11,860 nucleotides of DNA from an uncultured Ruminococcus sp. (GTDB lineage Bacteria > Bacillota > Clostridia > Oscillospirales > Ruminococcaceae), in the NCBI GenBank assembly GCA_937894495.1, contig CALCRR010000424.1:1-11860 (forward strand), read 5' to 3'. This document shows positions 6,494 to 11,860 of the stretch, piece after piece. Below the pieces are notes generated by a model that was given only the letters and a program-made list of their open reading frames with translations, was not told where the DNA came from and made no database searches. The stretch's first letter is position 1. Each line of letters opens with the position of its first letter. The position numbers and the translations under genes are program-made.

Positions 6494-7237
6494 ATGGCAG
6501 TAGTATCAATGAAGCAGCTTCTTGAAGCAGGTGTTCACTTTGGTCACCAGACAAGAAGATGGAACCCGAAAATGGCACCGTACATTTTCACAGAAAGAAA
6601 CGGGATCTATATCATAGATCTGCAGAAAACAGTCAAGAAGCTTGAAGAGGCTTATATGTTCATCAGAGACATCTCTGCAAACGGCGAGGAGGTACTTTTC
6701 GTAGGTACCAAGAAGCAGGCAGGTGATTCCATCAAGGAAGAGGCTCTGAGAGCTAACGCACACTATGTAAACGCAAGATGGCTGGGCGGTATGATGACTA
6801 ACTTCAAGACCATCGAGCAGAGGATCAAGAGACTTGAGCAGCTGCACAAGATGGAAGAGGACGGCACATTCGAGCTGCTCCCCAAGAAGGAAGTTACAAA
6901 GCTCAAGCTGGAGATAGAGAAGCTGGAGAAGTTCATGGGCGGTATCAAGAACATGAAGAAGCTCCCTGGCGCACTTTTCGTTGTTGACCCAAGGAAGGAA
7001 AAGATCGCTGTAGCTGAGGCTAAGAAGCTGGGCATACCTGTAGTAGCTATCGTAGATACAAACTGCGATCCTGACGATGTTGATTACGTTATCCCCGGTA
7101 ACGATGACGCTATCAGAGCTGTAAAGCTTATCGCAGGCTGCATGGCTAACGCTATCATCGAAGGCAGACAGGGCGAGGACGCTGCTGAGGAAGAGGCTCA
7201 GAAGGTCGAGGAGACTGACGAGGAAGCAGCTGAGTAA
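6494..7237 (+). CDS. rpsB: 30S ribosomal protein S2
   Basis: A 247-residue ribosomal protein S2, about the normal length. Clear family blocks are GVHFGHQTRRWNPKM (13-27), RWLGGMMTNF (95-104), a charged coiled-coil insertion at about 105-155, ALFVVDPRKE (160-169) and VDTNCDPDDVDYVIPGNDDA (187-206). The C-terminal 22 residues are a strongly acidic tail. S2 joins late to the 30S subunit between head and body. The ribosome binding site AGGAGGT (6480-6486) is close to ideal, seven bases before the ATG. Codon use is that of a highly expressed gene (AAG lysine, GCT alanine), unlike its neighbours. It is co-transcribed with tsf, 87 bases downstream, as in most bacteria. Confidence 0.98.
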   Translation: MAVVSMKQLLEAGVHFGHQTRRWNPKMAPYIFTERNGIYIIDLQKTVKKLEEAYMFIRDISANGEEVLFVGTKKQAGDSIKEEALRANAHYVNARWLGGMMTNFKTIEQRIKRLEQLHKMEEDGTFELLPKKEVTKLKLEIEKLEKFMGGIKNMKKLPGALFVVDPRKEKIAVAEAKKLGIPVVAIVDTNCDPDDVDYVIPGNDDAIRAVKLIAGCMANAIIEGRQGEDAAEEEAQKVEETDEEAAE

Positions 7238-7251
7238 TTAATGAGATTTTT

Positions 7252-7287
7252 CAGGGCAGACGAATGAAATATAATTTGTCTGCCTTG
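7252..7287 (+). promoter_or_regulatory. Intercistronic hairpin between rpsB and tsf
   Basis: A 14-base-pair stem pairs 7252-7265 with 7274-7287 (core GGCAGAC with GTCTGCC, three G-U pairs further out or in) around an eight-base loop. No T run follows, so it is not a typical terminator. It could protect the upstream mRNA end, guide processing, or tune the rpsB:tsf ratio. Confidence 0.6.
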
Positions 7288-7324
7288 TTGTGAGTAAAAA
7301 TAAAACGATCAGGAGGAATATAAA

Positions 7325-8242
7325 ATGGGTAAGGTATCCGTACAGGAAATTAAAGAGCTTATGTCAGCTACAGGCGTTGGCATGATGGACTGCAAGAGAG
7401 CACTTGTTGAGGCTGACGGCGATATGGATAAGGCTATAGAGCTCCTCAGAGAAAAAGGACTTGCTACACAGGCTAAGAAGAGCGGCAGAGCTGCTGCTGA
7501 GGGTATCGTAGCTGCTGTAGTTAAGGATAATGTGGGCGTTCTTGTTGAGGTAAACTCAGAGACAGACTTCGCTGCTAACACAGACGATTTCAAGAACTTC
7601 GTTGCAGCTGTTGCTGACACTATCATCGAGAAAAACCCTGCTGATGTTGAGGCTCTGAAGGCTGAGACTATCAGCGGCGGCGACTCAACAGTTGATGCTG
7701 TTCTCACAGAGCTTGCAGGCATGAAGATCAGAGAGAACATCGTTATACGTCGTTTTGTAAGACTTGAAGGCACACTTGCTTCCTACGTTCACAACGGCGG
7801 CAGCATCGGCGTTCTTGTTAAGCTCGATACCGACCTTACAGGCGATGCTGTTACAGCAGTCGGCAAGGACGTTGCAATGCAGTCAGCAGCTCTTAACCCT
7901 GCTTATCTCGACAGAACTCAGGTCCCCGATGAGGTACTTGCTAAGGAGAAGGAGATCATGCTGGCACAGATGGCTGAGGATCCCAAGATGGCTAACAAGC
8001 CCGAGCAGGTAAGAGTTAAGATCGTTGAGGGCAAGGTCGGCAAGTATTATAAGGAGAACTGCCTCCTTGAGCAGGCTTTTGTCAAGGACGACAAGGTTTC
8101 CGTTCAGGAATACGTTTATGCTGAGGCTAAGAAGCTGGGCGGCACTATCAACGTAACAGACGTTATCCGCTTTGAGAGAGGCGAGGGCGTTGAGAAGAAG
8201 GAAGAGAACTTCGCTGATGAGATCGCTTCAATGATTAAGTAA
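7325..8242 (+). CDS. tsf: Elongation factor Ts
   Basis: A 305-residue EF-Ts, the guanine-nucleotide exchange factor for EF-Tu. The N-terminal UBA-like domain (about 4-42) contains IKELMSATGVGMMDCKRALVEADGD. The catalytic TDFAAN motif, whose Asp-Phe pair inserts into EF-Tu, is at residues 80-85 after EVNSE. The core and coiled-coil regions follow, with the C-terminal block KVSVQEYVYAEAKKLGG near residues 258-274. Length is within the bacterial range (about 280-310). Start supported by AGGAGG at 7311-7316, eight bases upstream. Second and last gene of the rpsB operon, closed by a strong terminator 16 bases after the stop. Confidence 0.98.
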   Translation: MGKVSVQEIKELMSATGVGMMDCKRALVEADGDMDKAIELLREKGLATQAKKSGRAAAEGIVAAVVKDNVGVLVEVNSETDFAANTDDFKNFVAAVADTIIEKNPADVEALKAETISGGDSTVDAVLTELAGMKIRENIVIRRFVRLEGTLASYVHNGGSIGVLVKLDTDLTGDAVTAVGKDVAMQSAALNPAYLDRTQVPDEVLAKEKEIMLAQMAEDPKMANKPEQVRVKIVEGKVGKYYKENCLLEQAFVKDDKVSVQEYVYAEAKKLGGTINVTDVIRFERGEGVEKKEENFADEIASMIK

Positions 8243-8257
8243 TTTAATACAAATTTT

Positions 8258-8288
8258 AAGCACCGCAGTTTTATGCGGTGCTTTTTTC
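8258..8288 (+). terminator. Rho-independent terminator of rpsB-tsf
   Basis: AGCACCGCA (8259-8267) pairs perfectly with TGCGGTGCT (8274-8282) around a six-base loop, followed by a run of T. It also separates tsf from convergent spoIIP; on the minus strand the T run is weak. Confidence 0.95.
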
Positions 8289-8296
8289 TTTACCTT

Positions 8297-9439
8297 TTAT
8301 TCTTCAAACAGCTCTGCCAGAGTCTTGCCTATCAGCTCACCCGAATACTGCGCCTGGTCTAAGGAGTTGGCATGGCTGCCCACCTCGATAAGCAGCGACC
8401 CTGTGGTGAGGTCCTGATTATAAAAACGGGTGTCAAACAGTATGGGGCGGGTCAGCCCCTGCCAGTCACTTTCAAGGGCTGACTGTAAAACGCAGGCAAA
8501 GGAAAAATTATCAGTAAAATCAGGCAGAGCTCCGCTGCCGTCATCGGCGCAGGATATTATCATTATCTGCGCCGCTTCCCTGCCCTCTATCTCGGCTATT
8601 GGGGCTATCCTGGTGCCGTCCTCACGCTCGATAGCGTCACGGTGAACATCAAGACATATTTTTATTGAGGGGTACTGCGCCAGTATCTCCTGCACCGCAG
8701 CACGGCTTGACTGATATGCGGCGTCATAGCTGGGGTAATCATGCACCAGCGTATCGTGGATATAAGCAATGCCTGCATTATCCAGCTGCTCGCATATCTT
8801 ATCACCCACCGATATTATGTTTTTATCCCTCTCGGTGGTCTTGCAGGAAAATGAGCTGTCATAATAGTCACGGGCGTAAGGCTCAAAGCTCTCGGTGGCG
8901 TGGGTGTGGTAGATAAGTATCTGGGGCTGGTCCGAGTTTTTATCCAGCTCAAAGGGCAGCCCTTTGCGGCTCTCGTTATAAAGGTCATAAGAGGCTATCT
9001 CGGTGCAGTTTCTCACCTGTCCGCCGCCGTCGAGGTCAAAATACTGGCTGCTGTCATAATAGCCGAAGTTATAGCTTTCTATCACACCGTCATTGTTTTC
9101 CAGTTCAGCGGGGTAGGGTATCATTTCAGATACGTCCTCGGCAGGCAAAGGGCTTGGCACCTCAGATGAGGTGTATTCAGGCTCGGTCTCCTGGGACGCC
9201 ATTTCGATATCCCAGTATTTAGCGCCTGTAAGCTCTGTACCCAGAGGCAGCTCATGGGCGCTTTTTGACGCAAGAGCGCTGTATCTCTCACCGCCGCCCC
9301 ACATCACCAGCCTTGCCGAAGCTTTGGCAAGAAAGGAAAATTTTTCAGAATGCTCTGCATAGCTGAATATACCCAGAGGTATCAGAAACAAAGCGCAAAA
9401 GCAAGCCAGCGCCCTGATAAACACTTTTTTAAGCTCCAT
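8297..9439 (-). CDS. spoIIP: Stage II sporulation protein P (engulfment peptidoglycan hydrolase)
   Basis: A 380-residue SpoIIP. Residues 8-27 form an N-terminal membrane anchor or signal helix, followed by a low-complexity acidic/proline linker to about residue 165. The catalytic domain starts at PQILIYHTHATESF (172-185), with His178, His180 and Glu183. CLDVHRDA (262-269) carries His266 and the C-terminal LIEVGSHANSLDQA (350-363) carries Glu352, together the likely zinc-binding and catalytic set. SpoIIP is the amidase/endopeptidase of the SpoIID-SpoIIM-SpoIIP complex that drives engulfment at the septal membrane. Start supported by GGGAGGG (complement of 9447-9453), seven bases before the ATG. 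It is usually next to gpr in Bacillus; here it stands alone between tsf and a VanY-type gene. No clear SigE or SigF promoter was found. Confidence 0.93.
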   Translation of the reverse strand: MELKKVFIRALACFCALFLIPLGIFSYAEHSEKFSFLAKASARLVMWGGGERYSALASKSAHELPLGTELTGAKYWDIEMASQETEPEYTSSEVPSPLPAEDVSEMIPYPAELENNDGVIESYNFGYYDSSQYFDLDGGGQVRNCTEIASYDLYNESRKGLPFELDKNSDQPQILIYHTHATESFEPYARDYYDSSFSCKTTERDKNIISVGDKICEQLDNAGIAYIHDTLVHDYPSYDAAYQSSRAAVQEILAQYPSIKICLDVHRDAIEREDGTRIAPIAEIEGREAAQIMIISCADDGSGALPDFTDNFSFACVLQSALESDWQGLTRPILFDTRFYNQDLTTGSLLIEVGSHANSLDQAQYSGELIGKTLAELFEE

Positions 9440-9451
9440 ACATCAGCCCTC

Positions 9452-9484
9452 CCTGTTCTATTTATATTCGGGACAGGCTTTTTT
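9452..9484 (+). terminator. Terminator-like hairpin in the spoIIP/carboxypeptidase divergent gap
   Basis: CCTGTTC (9452-9458) pairs with GGACAGG (9471-9477), one G-U pair, followed by C and six T on the plus strand. No plus-strand gene ends here, so it would stop antisense transcription through spoIIP. Read on the minus strand it lies in the spoIIP leader, its last arm abutting the ribosome binding site. Confidence 0.45.
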
Positions 9485-9487
9485 ATG

Positions 9488-9517
9488 CTCACAAAAGCAA
9501 CATCAGCACCATATAAT
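9488..9517 (+). promoter_or_regulatory. Probable promoter of the VanY-type carboxypeptidase gene
   Basis: A perfect TATAAT at 9512-9517 with CTCACA at 9488-9493 (four of six matches to TTGACA) and an 18-base spacer. The leader would be about 30 bases. Confidence 0.5.
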
Positions 9518-9552
9518 ATTTCAGTGAGAGTTTGACCAAGGAGGTGTTGAAT

Positions 9553-10134
9553 TTGGATTATCTTATGCTTGTGGATAAATTTGACCCGATACCGCCTGAC
9601 CTGACCGACAAGCTGAAGCTCTGTGAGGTACAGGGCAAGCTTTTTGAAAGCCAGACCGCCGCCGCACTCAAAGCCATGCTTGACGCCGCGGCGGCAGACG
9701 GTGTTATGATAAAGGTCATATCAGGCTACCGCTCCACCGACTACCAGCATATGCTGTGGGAGAAAGGCATAAGCCTTGAAATGTCGAAAGGTCTGAGCTA
9801 TGAGCAGGCAGTGAAGGAAGTCGGCAGGACCTTAGCCCTCCCCGGCTCCAGCGAGCACAACACGGGGCTGGCTGCCGACCTTGGCACTGAACACGCAGAG
9901 GACTGCGAAAATGACCTTAACCGCACCGCCCAGGGCAAATGGCTTTGCAGCAATGCCCATAAATACGGCTTTATACTGCGGTACCCAAGAATGAAGGAGC
10001 ATATAACAGGCATAGACTATGAGCCCTGGCACTACCGCTATGTGGGCAGAGAAGCCGCTGAGATAATTTACAAAAGCGGTATCTGCCTGGAAGAATTTCT
10101 GCATTTTTACTCGGACAGCTACACCCTTCTGTGA
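9553..10134 (+). CDS. VanY-family D-alanyl-D-alanine carboxypeptidase, apparently without export signal
   Basis: A 193-residue M15B/VanY-type zinc carboxypeptidase, which removes the terminal D-alanine from peptidoglycan stem peptides. The family motifs are complete: SGYRS (57-61), the SxHxxGxAxD zinc site as SSEHNTGLAAD (99-109) with His102 and Asp109, and EPWHYRYVG (157-165) with catalytic Glu157 and zinc ligand His160. The TTG at 9553 is taken as start because AAGGAGGT (9538-9545) lies seven bases upstream; TTG at 9547 is too close and ATG at 9565 too far. An in-frame stop at 9514-9516 rules out a longer form. No signal peptide or membrane helix is present, although most VanY homologues are exported, so it may act in the cytoplasm like VanXY-type enzymes or leave by another route. 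No van regulators or ligases are nearby, so resistance cannot be inferred. Confidence 0.85.
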   Translation: MDYLMLVDKFDPIPPDLTDKLKLCEVQGKLFESQTAAALKAMLDAAAADGVMIKVISGYRSTDYQHMLWEKGISLEMSKGLSYEQAVKEVGRTLALPGSSEHNTGLAADLGTEHAEDCENDLNRTAQGKWLCSNAHKYGFILRYPRMKEHITGIDYEPWHYRYVGREAAEIIYKSGICLEEFLHFYSDSYTLL

Positions 10135-10153
10135 AACAATTTTATTAAAACCA

Positions 10154-10182
10154 TTGACTTTACATGGCAAATGTAGTATAAT
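10154..10182 (+). promoter_or_regulatory. SigA promoter of the 50-residue membrane protein, with embedded dyad
   Basis: TTGACT (10154-10159), a 17-base spacer and a perfect TATAAT (10177-10182). Between the two boxes lies the inverted repeat TACAT (10161-10165), five bases, ATGTA (10171-10175). A further TACAT occurs at 10186-10190. Placement over the spacer would suit a repressor operator. Confidence 0.8.
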
Positions 10183-10214
10183 GGTTACATGAAATTAAGA
10201 AAGGACGTGTTTTT

Positions 10215-10367
10215 ATGTCTAAGTATTCAGAAAAAAAATCATTCTGGGCATTGATGGGGGCGCTTATTCTCGTTATAGCTTCAACAGCGCTTTTTGTATA
10301 CAGATACTTTGAGGATAAGGAGTATTACGAAAAGTGGAAGGATTACGATGAGTGCGGAATACAGTAA
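10215..10367 (+). CDS. Small single-pass membrane protein, unknown function
   Basis: A 50-residue open reading frame. Residues 1-9 are polar and lysine-rich (MSKYSEKKS), 10-30 form one hydrophobic helix (FWALMGALILVIASTALFVY), and 31-50 are a highly charged, tyrosine-rich tail with one cysteine. The positive N-terminus would normally stay in the cytoplasm, putting the acidic tail outside. It is framed by a near-consensus promoter (10154-10182), a usable ribosome binding site (AAGGA at 10201-10205, nine bases before the ATG) and a strong terminator starting 10 bases after the stop, so it is very likely a real, separately transcribed gene. I do not recognise the family. Small stress or division proteins, toxin-like peptides and regulatory membrane peptides are all possible; nothing here decides between them. 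Confidence 0.72.
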   Translation: MSKYSEKKSFWALMGALILVIASTALFVYRYFEDKEYYEKWKDYDECGIQ

Positions 10368-10376
10368 ATAAAACTT

Positions 10377-10413
10377 AAAACGAAGCTGATGTGGTTTTCA
10401 GCTTCGTTTTTTT
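10377..10413 (+). terminator. Rho-independent terminator of the small membrane protein gene
   Basis: CGAAGCTGA (10381-10389) pairs perfectly with TCAGCTTCG (10398-10406) around an eight-base loop, followed by seven T. Upstream A residues extend the stem. Confidence 0.95.
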
Positions 10414-10480
10414 GTAACTATTAATGAGCATATCAGGTGAAATGCACAAATGTAAATTTCTGTAAAATAAAAATGTGCAA

Positions 10481-10505
10481 CAAAAAGGCAGTCTATTGAC
10501 TGCCT
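10481..10505 (-). terminator. Minus-strand rho-independent terminator
   Basis: AGGCAGTC (10486-10493) pairs perfectly with GACTGCCT (10498-10505) around a four-base loop. Read on the minus strand it is followed by TTTT then G. It lies about 190 bases beyond the pyrE stop and would end either a long pyrE 3' tail or the small RNA candidate. Confidence 0.75.
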
Positions 10506-10595
10506 CCTGCTTGTGTAAAAATTTTGGAGAGGATGAAACGAGCTAAGAGTAATTTCTTAGTGTTTACATTCTTTTTTTCTTCCCTCTGTTCTACA
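10481..10595 (-). ncRNA. Candidate small RNA downstream of pyrE
   Basis: A transcript of roughly 115 nt is predicted from the promoter at 10602-10630 to the terminator at 10481-10505. It has no reasonable open reading frame: the first ATG is followed at once by a stop. A stem pairs 10543-10548 with 10555-10560 (CTAAGA with TCTTAG). An outer pairing, 10563-10568 with 10514-10519, could close a domain that exposes CAUCCUCUCC (complement of 10526-10535), a C-rich sequence able to pair with Shine-Dalgarno regions. The AT-rich background makes chance promoter matches likely, and the sequence could simply be the pyrE 3' untranslated region. Confidence 0.4.
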
Positions 10596-10601
10596 ATTAA
10601 T

Positions 10602-10630
10602 ATTATAATACCGATTTAGTATTTTTACAA
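10602..10630 (-). promoter_or_regulatory. Possible promoter of the small RNA candidate
   Basis: On the minus strand, TTGTAA (10630-10625), a 17-base spacer and a perfect TATAAT (10607-10602). The -35 matches four of six consensus bases, the same hexamer as in the pyrE promoter. Confidence 0.4.
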
Positions 10631-10662
10631 GAACAGATATATTACATCATGCTACAATAATA

Positions 10663-10685
10663 TTACAAATGATGTCATTTTGTAA
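10663..10685 (-). other. AT-rich hairpin just after pyrE
   Basis: TTACAAATGA (10663-10672) and TCATTTTGTAA (10675-10685) form an imperfect palindrome with one bulged A, 12 bases beyond the pyrE stop codon. On the minus strand it is followed by a U-poor sequence, so at best it is a weak terminator or an mRNA 3' end stabiliser. Confidence 0.4.
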
Positions 10686-10697
10686 CCTTTGCGAATG

Positions 10698-11354
10698 TCA
10701 CTCCACTCCGTATTCCTTGCGGTAGGCAATCATCTTGTCGAGATAATCCTTGCCGTCAACAATGCCGTCCTCGATAGCCTTGATGATATCGTTGATATTA
10801 ACTATTGAGTATACTCTGATACCGAAGTCCTCATAAGCCTGCTGAACAGCAGAAAGCTCGGTATCCAGCGCTTTTTCCATTCTGTCAACAGTGATGACCA
10901 TAGCGGTAACATCAACATCGGCTGCGGACTTTAGCTTTGGCATAGACTCTCTCAGCGCCTTGCCCGAGGTCATAACATCGTCGATGATTATGACCTTTTC
11001 GCCGTCAGCCAGCTTTTTGCCCACGAACATACCGCCCTCGCCGTGGTCCTTGGCTTCCTTGCGGTCAAAGCAGTATGAAACGTCGATATCAAACTTATCG
11101 CTGAGAGCGACCACTGTGGAGACTGCCAGAGGTATGCCCTTGTAAGCAGGTCCGAAAATAGTTTCAACGGGAATGTTGTTATCCTTTATGCACTCGGCAT
11201 AATACTTGCCCAGGTTTGAAAGCTGTTTGCCTGTTTTGTAGTTGCCGCAGTTGATAAAATAGGGGGCTTTTCTGCCGCTTTTAAGGGTGAAGTCGCCAAA
11301 GGTGAGCACACCGCTGTCTACCATAAATTTGATAAATTCTTCCTTGTAAGTCAT
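10698..11354 (-). CDS. pyrE: Orotate phosphoribosyltransferase
   Basis: A 218-residue PyrE. It converts orotate and PRPP to orotidine monophosphate in pyrimidine synthesis. The PRPP-binding loop VIIIDDVMTSGKA is at residues 121-133. The mobile catalytic loop RKEAKDHGEGG is at 98-108, with the lysines expected for catalysis, and TLKSGRKAPYFINCG (23-37) is the usual N-terminal orotate/PRPP contact. The start at 11354 is chosen because GAAAGGA (complement of 11364-11370) lies nine bases upstream and the homology begins there; the reading frame stays open for a further 89 codons upstream into GC-rich non-coding sequence. Transcribed alone here, without other pyr genes. The leader is only about 45 bases with no visible attenuator, so PyrR-type control is not evident. 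Confidence 0.95.
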   Translation of the reverse strand: MTYKEEFIKFMVDSGVLTFGDFTLKSGRKAPYFINCGNYKTGKQLSNLGKYYAECIKDNNIPVETIFGPAYKGIPLAVSTVVALSDKFDIDVSYCFDRKEAKDHGEGGMFVGKKLADGEKVIIIDDVMTSGKALRESMPKLKSAADVDVTAMVITVDRMEKALDTELSAVQQAYEDFGIRVYSIVNINDIIKAIEDGIVDGKDYLDKMIAYRKEYGVE

Positions 11355-11404
11355 GTCATCAGATCCTTTCGGGTGTAATAATAGTAAAAATCCTATGCAA
11401 TAAT

Positions 11405-11433
11405 AGTATAGCATATTTTTACCGAAATTACAA
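11405..11433 (-). promoter_or_regulatory. Promoter of pyrE
   Basis: On the minus strand, TTGTAA (11433-11428), a 17-base spacer ending in TGC (extended -10) and TATACT (11410-11405). The start site would be near 11398. Confidence 0.65.
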
Positions 11434-11450
11434 GTGTGATCTGAAAATAT

Positions 11451-11546
11451 GTCTGTCCTCGCCGGACGGGGTATTTCCCCCACCTGCCGCACCTTGGTGA
11501 AGTGGGCAAGCACTCGAGTCCTCCCCGGAGGGGAGGGGGCGCTTTT
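11451..11546. repeat. GC-rich, hairpin-dense intergenic element (candidate dispersed repeat)
   Basis: A markedly GC-rich island in AT-rich flanks, with three stems in a row. TCTGTCC (11452-11458) pairs with GGACGGG (11464-11470). CCCAC (11479-11483) pairs with GTGGG (11502-11506) and encloses CACC/GGTG. AAGC plus CCTCCCC (11508-11526) pairs with GGGGAGG plus GCTT (11530-11544), ending in TTTT on the plus strand. Both strands lack a convincing gene. The style recalls intergenic repeat units common in gut Firmicutes genomes, but only one copy lies in this window. The element may extend to about 11613, where GCGC-containing segments continue. Confidence 0.5.
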
Positions 11547-11633
11547 GTGGCTGCTAGTATTTCGATACGCTGCGCGAACCTTGTAAAATGGTGTATTGGT
11601 GCGCCTACAATTATTATACACTTATTGAAAATA

Positions 11634-11807
11634 TCAAGCCTGATCCTGAAAGCTGTTATCCTCTGTGGGCTCGATACCGTGGGGCGGTGCTATCTGCGCC
11701 AGGTACTCCCCTACCGAAAAGCGCTGACCAAGGGGCATATAGATCTTGGTGCCGTCCTCGGGGTCTATCTTTATTTTTTTGACCTTCTTCTGCTCTTTCT
11801 TTTTCAT
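11634..11807 (-). CDS. Small lysine-rich protein, unknown function
   Basis: A 57-residue open reading frame. Residues 2-13 are almost all lysine, glutamate or glutamine (KKKEQKKVKKIK), followed by IDPEDGTKIYMPLGQRFSVG (14-33) and a tail rich in proline and acidic residues. There is no signal peptide or membrane segment. It has a good ribosome binding site, AAAGGAG, eight bases ahead of the ATG (GGAG complement of 11816-11819), and third positions are mostly G or C like neighbouring genes, so it is probably real. I do not recognise a family. A promoter is not clear in the 53 bases left in the window, so it may belong to an operon that starts outside it. No terminator follows before the GC-rich element. 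Confidence 0.65.
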   Translation of the reverse strand: MKKKEQKKVKKIKIDPEDGTKIYMPLGQRFSVGEYLAQIAPPHGIEPTEDNSFQDQA

Positions 11808-11860
11808 AATGACATCTCCTTTCTCACAAACATAGTTTATGTCAGTAAGATGAAAATTAT

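Noticed and set aside
9455..9500. SigE, SigF or SigG promoter for spoIIP (GCATA near 9489-9485 on the minus strand)
   Set aside because: No acceptable -10 sequence occurs at the right distance for any of the three sigma factors.
9553..10134. Vancomycin resistance gene
   Set aside because: VanY-family carboxypeptidases are common housekeeping enzymes and no vanH, vanA/B/C-type ligase, vanX or vanRS is present.
10161..10190. BlaI/MecI-type operator in the small membrane protein promoter
   Set aside because: The TACA and TGTA half-sites are seven bases apart instead of about two, so the match is not specific; the dyad is reported only as an unnamed repeat.
10533..10619. Plus-strand 28-residue hydrophobic peptide (MKRAKSNFLVFTFFF...) that could be a toxin or signal peptide
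   Set aside because: The GGAG is only three bases from the ATG, no promoter or terminator is seen on that strand, and the same DNA is better explained by the minus-strand transcript.
11355..11621. Extension of pyrE upstream to give a 307-residue protein
   Set aside because: The extension crosses the pyrE promoter and the GC-rich element, has no homology to PyrE, and the start at 11354 has a proper ribosome binding site.

Overview
The window looks like chromosome from a low-to-mid GC, spore-lineage Clostridia, most likely a Ruminococcus-like member of the Oscillospiraceae. This is judged from recognisable protein families (SigG, a Spo0A-type DNA-binding domain, YlmC/YmxH, SpoIIP), strong AGGAGG ribosome binding sites and SigA-type promoters. 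No database search was possible. Nothing here looks like a phage, integron, CRISPR array or insertion sequence.

Layout. (1) 58-1587 (-): a stand-alone condensation/acyltransferase-fold protein with an HHxxxDG motif. (2) 1810-4114 (+): a tight three-gene operon from a near-consensus promoter, encoding a tyrosine-phosphatase-family protein, a family 2 glycosyltransferase and a PHP-domain (histidinol-phosphatase-like) phosphoesterase. Its last stop codon overlaps the stop codon of convergent sigG. (3) 4111-6269: a sporulation block with sigG (-) behind a good SigF-like promoter, then divergently a Spo0A-like regulator (+) whose receiver domain has lost the phosphorylation residues, then a YlmC/YmxH-family protein (+). 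(4) 6291-8288 (+): the rpsB-tsf operon with a strong promoter, a structured leader of about 150 nt, an intercistronic hairpin and a strong terminator. (5) 8297-9439 (-): spoIIP. (6) 9553-10134 (+): a VanY-type D,D-carboxypeptidase with a TTG start and no visible export signal. (7) 10154-10413 (+): a self-contained unit (promoter, 50-residue single-pass membrane protein, terminator). (8) 10481-10630: an intergenic stretch that may encode a small RNA on the minus strand. (9) 10698-11354 (-): pyrE with its own promoter. (10) 11451-11546: a GC-rich, hairpin-dense element that looks like a dispersed intergenic repeat. (11) 11634-11807 (-): a 57-residue lysine-rich orphan protein.

Functionally, sigG, spoIIP, the YlmC/YmxH gene and the Spo0A-like gene point to a retained sporulation programme. 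rpsB-tsf and pyrE are housekeeping genes placed among them. The points most worth a second look are the phosphorylation-blind Spo0A paralogue, the candidate small RNA downstream of pyrE, the structured rpsB leader, the GC-rich element and the two orphan small proteins. I see no convincing evidence of a wholly new multi-gene system.
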